The notes under the pieces: model-generated | Told to the model about the DNA's origin: nothing | Databases searched by the model: none | Seen by the model: only the letters and a program-made list of their open reading frames with translations | Position numbers and translations under genes: made by a program | Shown: positions 29,678 to 33,688 of the stretch, in pieces | Layout: each line of letters begins with the position of its first letter | Position numbering within the stretch: the stretch's first letter is position 1 | NCBI GenBank assembly: GCA_049999765.1 | Contig: JBNGIQ010008136.1 | Span: 1-33,688, forward strand | Length of the DNA stretch: 33,688 bases | From: Phaeoceros laevis | Taxonomy: Eukaryota > Anthocerotophyta > Anthocerotopsida > Notothyladales | Direction of reading: 5' to 3'

Positions 29678-30101
29678 GCAAGCCAAAAGGCGTGTTTTTT
29701 GGAATGGATCTCCATCGACCATGCGGTTTTTGCTGTCTGTAGAGCAAAGATGTGCGAAAGACGAGGCTCTGAGGTAATACCACGTAGGATTTTGTGCCCC
29801 AGCTATAGTGCATGTGGCTTAGTAGCTTTTCGTTGTGGAAAATGAGCACCAAAATCTGGCTTTCGCGCATGATTACGGCGAAAACAGCAAAAATTCTCGC
29901 AAAACTACTCCTCCGCGGAGGGTTTTTGATGATTCTGCTTTTCCCTTCTCCTCCCATGCACATATTTTTTCTTTCCTGCTTTTTCAGTTCCTTCCTTGCC
30001 TGCTATCAGTCCCCTTCTTGTTGCGGTACACTCGCTAGGTCCCGGCAGGCGAAGGGCCTCAACATCCCCTAGTTCTCGAGGCTCTGTGCTGGACTATTCG
30101 T

Positions 30102-30185
30102 GTTGGAGGCTTTATGCTCGTGGCTTCGTTCTGATAGCCTTCCGTTGGAGGCTTTGTGCTCGTGGCTTTCTGCTGATTTGCGTGG
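30102..30185 (+). repeat. 42-bp imperfect tandem duplication
   Basis: Two adjacent copies beginning GTTGGAGGCTTT and containing TGCTCGTGGCTT. The first 25 bases are nearly identical and the rest is diverged. Confidence 0.65.
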
Positions 30186-31284
30186 AAGTGTAGTGGGGTT
30201 GCGTAGAGGGCCTGCTTCAGCCGTTCCCACATGGCCAGGGCTCTGTGAGGCGCCAGGACATTGCAGGCTGTAGGGCTATAAGGCTACAGACATGTGCAGG
30301 CCAGAGGGCTGCTGAGGTTGTGGGCCGGTGGTGGTTTGTTGCCGGGGCTGCCGAAAGCTCCCGGTTATGCGGCCCTGTGGTGGCAGCGGGAATTGCTACT
30401 CAAGCTAGAGCAGGAGCTGGTTGTTGCAATTTTCTATTGTGTCTCACGGATTTTTCTTGCAGTCCGATGTGCTGTGATCCTACCGCAGTCACACATCCTG
30501 GTGATCGCAGTGCTGGAGACAGTCGAGTTTCATGTCTTTGTCAGCTTGCACATAGCTGTACAAGACTGTAAGCCTGCAAGGCTGAACGGGGCCACAGCAC
30601 TGGGCGAGGCTGCAGGATTCTTCCACCTTGTGAGTTTGCAGATCTGGAGTCTGCACGACTTTTACAGTGCTGCATATGAGCATATGATCACATAGCTGGG
30701 GACTTGTCACCATTGAAGGAAGATCACTAGTGCTAGTCCTCCATTGCCAGTAGCCTACAGCCAGCTCCCTACAGTCTTATTCACACACATGCAGCCTCAG
30801 CGTGTCCCTAGAGTGTGCCTCCTATTTTACGTTGTCATCGAAGGAAGACTCCCTGGGATATATCAGTCGTGGGATGCTTGTTCAGCTCAGGTGGAGGGTT
30901 TCTCGGGTGCAATCTTTCGCGGTTTCCCCAACCTGCTTCTTGCACAAACCTGGATCACCACGCGACTGGGCGATGGGGCAACACTTCCACTATTCTCATG
31001 AATGATTGGTGTGGTTCAGTAGCCTGACAGTTCATAAGCAGTTCAGTAGGAGCAGTATCAAGAGAGGGAGCGGACATGACCTTTTACAGTAAAGCCACCT
31101 CAGATTTAGTCGGTGTCCAGGCGGGGTCGCTGGAGAGCCGACGTACTTGGCATTGTGGCCCAACTTCGGAAGACCGGGATGGCTGCCGTCGCATTCATAT
31201 GAGACAGTGTTAATCCTTGCTGAAAGAATCGAGCAAGAAGGGTTTCAGTGGGAATATGAGCTTGTGGAATACTTCGACGGGTGG

Positions 31285-31690
31285 AAGCTGAATCGTCATC
31301 CGGGGTTCCTGGGTTTAATCCAGACCTTCCGGAATATCCAGCAGTCGCTGACAAGGAGTCTGGCTTCGCTCAGTACTACTACGGAGAATAGGATCTAGAA
31401 GTAGTACCTACGAGTAGAAGTGAGGACGAACCTCCTGACGAATCCTTGTCAGAAAACCAGTCCTCTCCCCAACCTCAGACCAATAGAGGAAATATGTCTG
31501 GAAGAGGTACATGAGGAGGTTTTGGGTGTAGAGGAGGAGGCGGAGCAACGGCGATAGCTCCTCACCAGTATAACATGAGTACCTCCGACTTCAAGGAGAA
31601 GGATCGATTCGACGGAGTCGATTATGACATTTGGGTGATGTGAATGATGGGAGCCTTGAAAAGATAGGATCTCTAGAGAGTGGTGGACCC
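31285..31690 (+). pseudogene. gag fragment of Copia element D with an upstream in-frame extension
   Basis: ATG at 31494 opens MSGRGT, then after a stop GGFGCRGGGGATA and FKEKDRFDGVDYDIW, matching FKEKDRFSGTQYDIW in element A. Stops follow at once. The same frame is open upstream of the ATG (SRSEDEPPDESLSENQSS and, before one TAG, VPGFNPDLPEYPAVADKE), so acidic coding sequence directly precedes gag here. Confidence 0.6.
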
Positions 31691-31826
31691 TGGAGGACAG
31701 CGTTGCCCTAGGGAATGTTTCAAGGCATGTCCACTAGGAGCAAGACTTGCCTCCAAATCCATGGCAAGGGGGGACTGAGACCCTCAATGGGACCCTTAAT
31801 GGGACCGTCTAACCTCCTCAAATAAC

Positions 31827-31842
31827 CACACACACACACACA
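31827..31842 (+). repeat. (CA)8 microsatellite
   Basis: Eight perfect CA units within the relic of element D. Confidence 0.9.
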
Positions 31843-31910
31843 CCTAGGCAAGAAATTCTAGAGCCTCCAAGGAGATCTGGTCGCAGTTGGCAAGCAGGTC
31901 GGCAAGTTTT

Positions 31911-31936
31911 CATTCATTCATTCATTCATTCATTCA
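31911..31936 (+). repeat. (CATT)n microsatellite
   Basis: About six and a half perfect CATT units within the relic of element D. Confidence 0.9.
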
Positions 31937-32032
31937 AGCACCAGAAAGATTGGTACCTAGACATGGACAGTTCACACAGAAGCCGCAAGACCAGCTTGCA
32001 TTATATTAAAGACATCAACCAAGTATGGTTGA

Positions 32033-32092
32033 GCCTGAGGCATCTACTTTAAGCCTGAGGCATCTACTTTAAGCCTGAGGCATCTACTTTAA
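32033..32092 (+). repeat. Three exact 20-bp tandem repeats
   Basis: GCCTGAGGCATCTACTTTAA three times without a mismatch, just before the RT fragment of element D. The unit is not a multiple of three and would destroy a reading frame. Confidence 0.95.
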
Positions 32093-32139
32093 CACCTGAT
32101 CCTATTCGAATTCAAGATACAATAAGAGTTGTTAATCGA

Positions 32140-32625
32140 GTGGCTGCCCTCACACGGTATGTGCTAGCAAATGGCTCTTCATGTGCAATAAAGACCAAAT
32201 TCGAGGCTGACGTTAGTATGGAACGGTACAAGGCTCGCTTGTTGCGAGGGGTTTCAGGATTACCAGGAGACATTAATTTTTCTCTGTTAGCTAAGTTTTG
32301 TACCCTACGTACTCTCTTTGCTATGGTTGCACACCAGGATCTTGACTTACACATGATGGATATCACGACGGCTTTCTTGCATGGCCGTCTTGAGGAGGAG
32401 ATATTTATGCAATAAAGGGCAAAGAGAAGAAGGTATGTAGGTTAGTCGAAACAATATAAATACTCAAACAGAGTCCAAGGATATGGAATGCAAGAATTCA
32501 CGAATTTTTGCTTAATCTTGGCTTCTAGAACCAAGCTGAGCAGGTCAATGGCACCTGCAACCGAGGATGAAAAGGCTGAAATGCAAGCAGCCCCTTACAG
32601 AAAAGCTAAAGGAAGCAGCTAATCC
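32140..32625 (+). pseudogene. Copia RT fragment of element D
   Basis: FEADVSMERYKARLLRG, LAKFCTLRTLFAMVA and MDITTAFLHGRLEEEIFMQ match the first half of a Copia RT, including the first catalytic Asp in MDITTAF. A TAA follows, then in another frame KVCRLVETI, a stop, ILKQSPRIWNARIHEFLL. The sequence then jumps to TEDEKAEMQAAPYRKA, the start of the RT-RNase H junction, so the YVDD region is deleted. Confidence 0.75.
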
Positions 32626-33065
32626 CACACTAACTGGCATGAAACCGCACAAACACCATAAATTGTAGATTGATGTTTTTATGCTAGATCGAAGGACAGA
32701 GGACCAATCGTGGAGCGCAAGTGCAAGGAACCCACCAACGACTTTGAGTGGGAGAAAAGGAAACCTATATAGACCTAACTAAACAGAGTAGCCTTCAGGG
32801 TTAGCTAACTAGCAGGTCTAGACGTAGAGTCATGATGTTTCCGAAGAGGTACGTCGATAGGTGCGTCCTCTATATAAACTCCTTTTCGGAGGCCACCTAA
32901 TACATTCTCATAATTTCCTAGCATGCATGCAACTTTCTCTACTCCCATCATAGTGTCGTTGTGCATTAATTCCTACTACAGTCCGGACTGATTGGCTTTG
33001 CAAGGGCTCGGTGATGGTGGCTTCCGACGGGCGGAGTTATGCAGCTGGTAGGTGACTTTGTTCAT
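32626..33065. other. Intergenic, nothing recognised
   Basis: No coding frame or repeat stands out. It could hold the 3' LTR of element D, but there is no partner copy to test this. Confidence 0.3.
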
Positions 33066-33333
33066 GTGGTGACGTCGCGGTGACATCACAACGTCATGAA
33101 TGCGAAGTCGCAAAATCGAGATGCAAAGATGTCGCGATGTCGCGACGTCACGACTTGACGATTTCGCGAAGTTAAGTTGGCGTCACAAATCGCCAAGTTA
33201 GGTTTCTCTGTTCCCAAAAGGCTCTATTTTTTCGCAACTTTCATATTTACCGTTCGGCCTAGAAACGCAAAACGTGTTTCCGCAACGCTGAAACGCAAGA
33301 AACTCGTTTCACCTTGGAGCAAAACGCATTTCT
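33066..33333. repeat. CpG-rich degenerate motif cluster
   Basis: Between 33066 and 33192 variants of GACGTCGCG, GATGTCGCG and TTCGCGAA recur, including TCGCGA at 33132 and 33140 and TTCGCGAA at 33173. From 33261 to 33333 a second set, GAAACGC, AAAACG and GTTTC, alternates in both orientations. Such self-complementary simple motifs may mark the end of a transposon or a hairpin-rich repeat. Confidence 0.5.
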
Positions 33334-33688
33334 GGTAAGTAAGCTTCAAATACTTTGAGGAGGTCCAAGCTTTTGTACTTTGTAGAAACCAAAAAATGTC
33401 TGAGGACAACATATCTACCTTCTATTTCTTGGATGCCCACATCTCATGCACTCGGAGAAGTGCTTGGAGAGTCACGTTCACAACAAGTAGTGCTGATAGG
33501 GACGCACATAACAATTTGCCAAAGCTTCCCTGGATTCAGGGCACTGATTAGTCCACCGAAAGTTCCCCTGAACTAAACGAAAGCTCTGTTCAAGTCAAAT
33601 TCATGTTTGCAAGGTGAACTTAGAAATTATACAAGCTTTTATTGTTCCACGACCTACAAACCACAAGTCTTCAAACTCAATATTTTAA

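Larger units (their letters stand above)
29349..31146. other. Intergenic stretch with foldback and short repeats, no clear gene
   Basis: Several open frames exist on both strands but none shows homology or biased composition. An imperfect foldback lies at 29600-29677 and a 42-bp near-tandem duplication at 30102-30185. Confidence 0.4.
31285..32625 (+). mobile_element. Relic Copia element D, internally deleted
   Basis: A plus-strand element reduced to a gag start (31494 onward), a linker rich in Pro/Arg (31840-31890) and the first half of an RT with part of the RT-RNase H junction (32140-32625). Integrase, most of gag, YVDD and RNase H are gone. Microsatellites and a threefold 20-bp repeat occupy the region between the surviving pieces. 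No LTR or PBS was identified. Confidence 0.65.

Noticed and set aside
30245-30695. Overlapping plus-strand ORFs of 108 and 133 codons
   Set aside because: Composition is Cys/Trp/Ala-biased without recognisable motifs, and neither frame is favoured.

Overview
This window is eukaryotic and looks like nuclear DNA of a streptophyte (plant-lineage) genome. One spliced gene belongs to a plant-typical protein family, several Ty1/copia retrotransposons carry the initiator-Met-tRNA primer site usual in plants, introns are short (about 70-570 bp) with GT-AG ends, and three 100-N scaffold gaps are present. The retroelement-rich setting would suit a charophyte alga, bryophyte or lycophyte, but the species cannot be fixed from sequence alone. 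No rRNA, tRNA or CRISPR array was found.

Layout. (1) 424-584: the last coding piece of an unknown minus-strand gene, cut by a retroelement LTR. (2) 585-7249: Copia element A, minus strand, complete from LTR to LTR, with gag-protease, integrase, reverse transcriptase and RNase H in order; it is inactivated by one frameshift and two in-frame stops. It carries two extra genes: a roughly 230-codon ORF before gag, and a spliced membrane-protein ORF on the opposite strand between pol and the 3' LTR. (3) 8428 to about 11930: Copia element B, minus strand, more decayed and lacking RT, RNase H and 3' LTR, but with the same pre-gag ORF. (4) 12006-13690: a long plus-strand ORF broken by one TAG and followed by an A-run. 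(5) 15724-19053: the best host gene, a five-exon minus-strand gene for a 782-residue vasculin/GPBP1-like protein. (6) 21383-21721: a short hypothetical ORF. (7) 22671-23195 (minus) and 27754-29348 (plus): two diverged, broken copies of one gene resembling DUF7869-type proteins. (8) about 23230-24280: the 5' part of a third Copia element, C, plus strand, again with the pre-gag ORF. (9) 25265-25653: a plausible spliced plus-strand gene of unknown function, with less certain coding remnants to 27227. (10) 31285-32625: relic Copia element D. (11) 32626-33688: intergenic DNA with a CpG-rich degenerate motif cluster.

The main unexpected signal is the pre-gag ORF shared by three otherwise divergent Copia elements. 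All three start with an MPR-type N-terminus about 185-205 bp after the primer-binding site and share an FPTP...L..E...LI.L module followed by a possible coiled coil. In A and B the stop lies only 16-21 nt before the gag ATG. Copia elements normally begin with gag, so this suggests a lineage with an additional leader-encoded protein. The second signal is the antisense, intron-containing membrane ORF inside element A.
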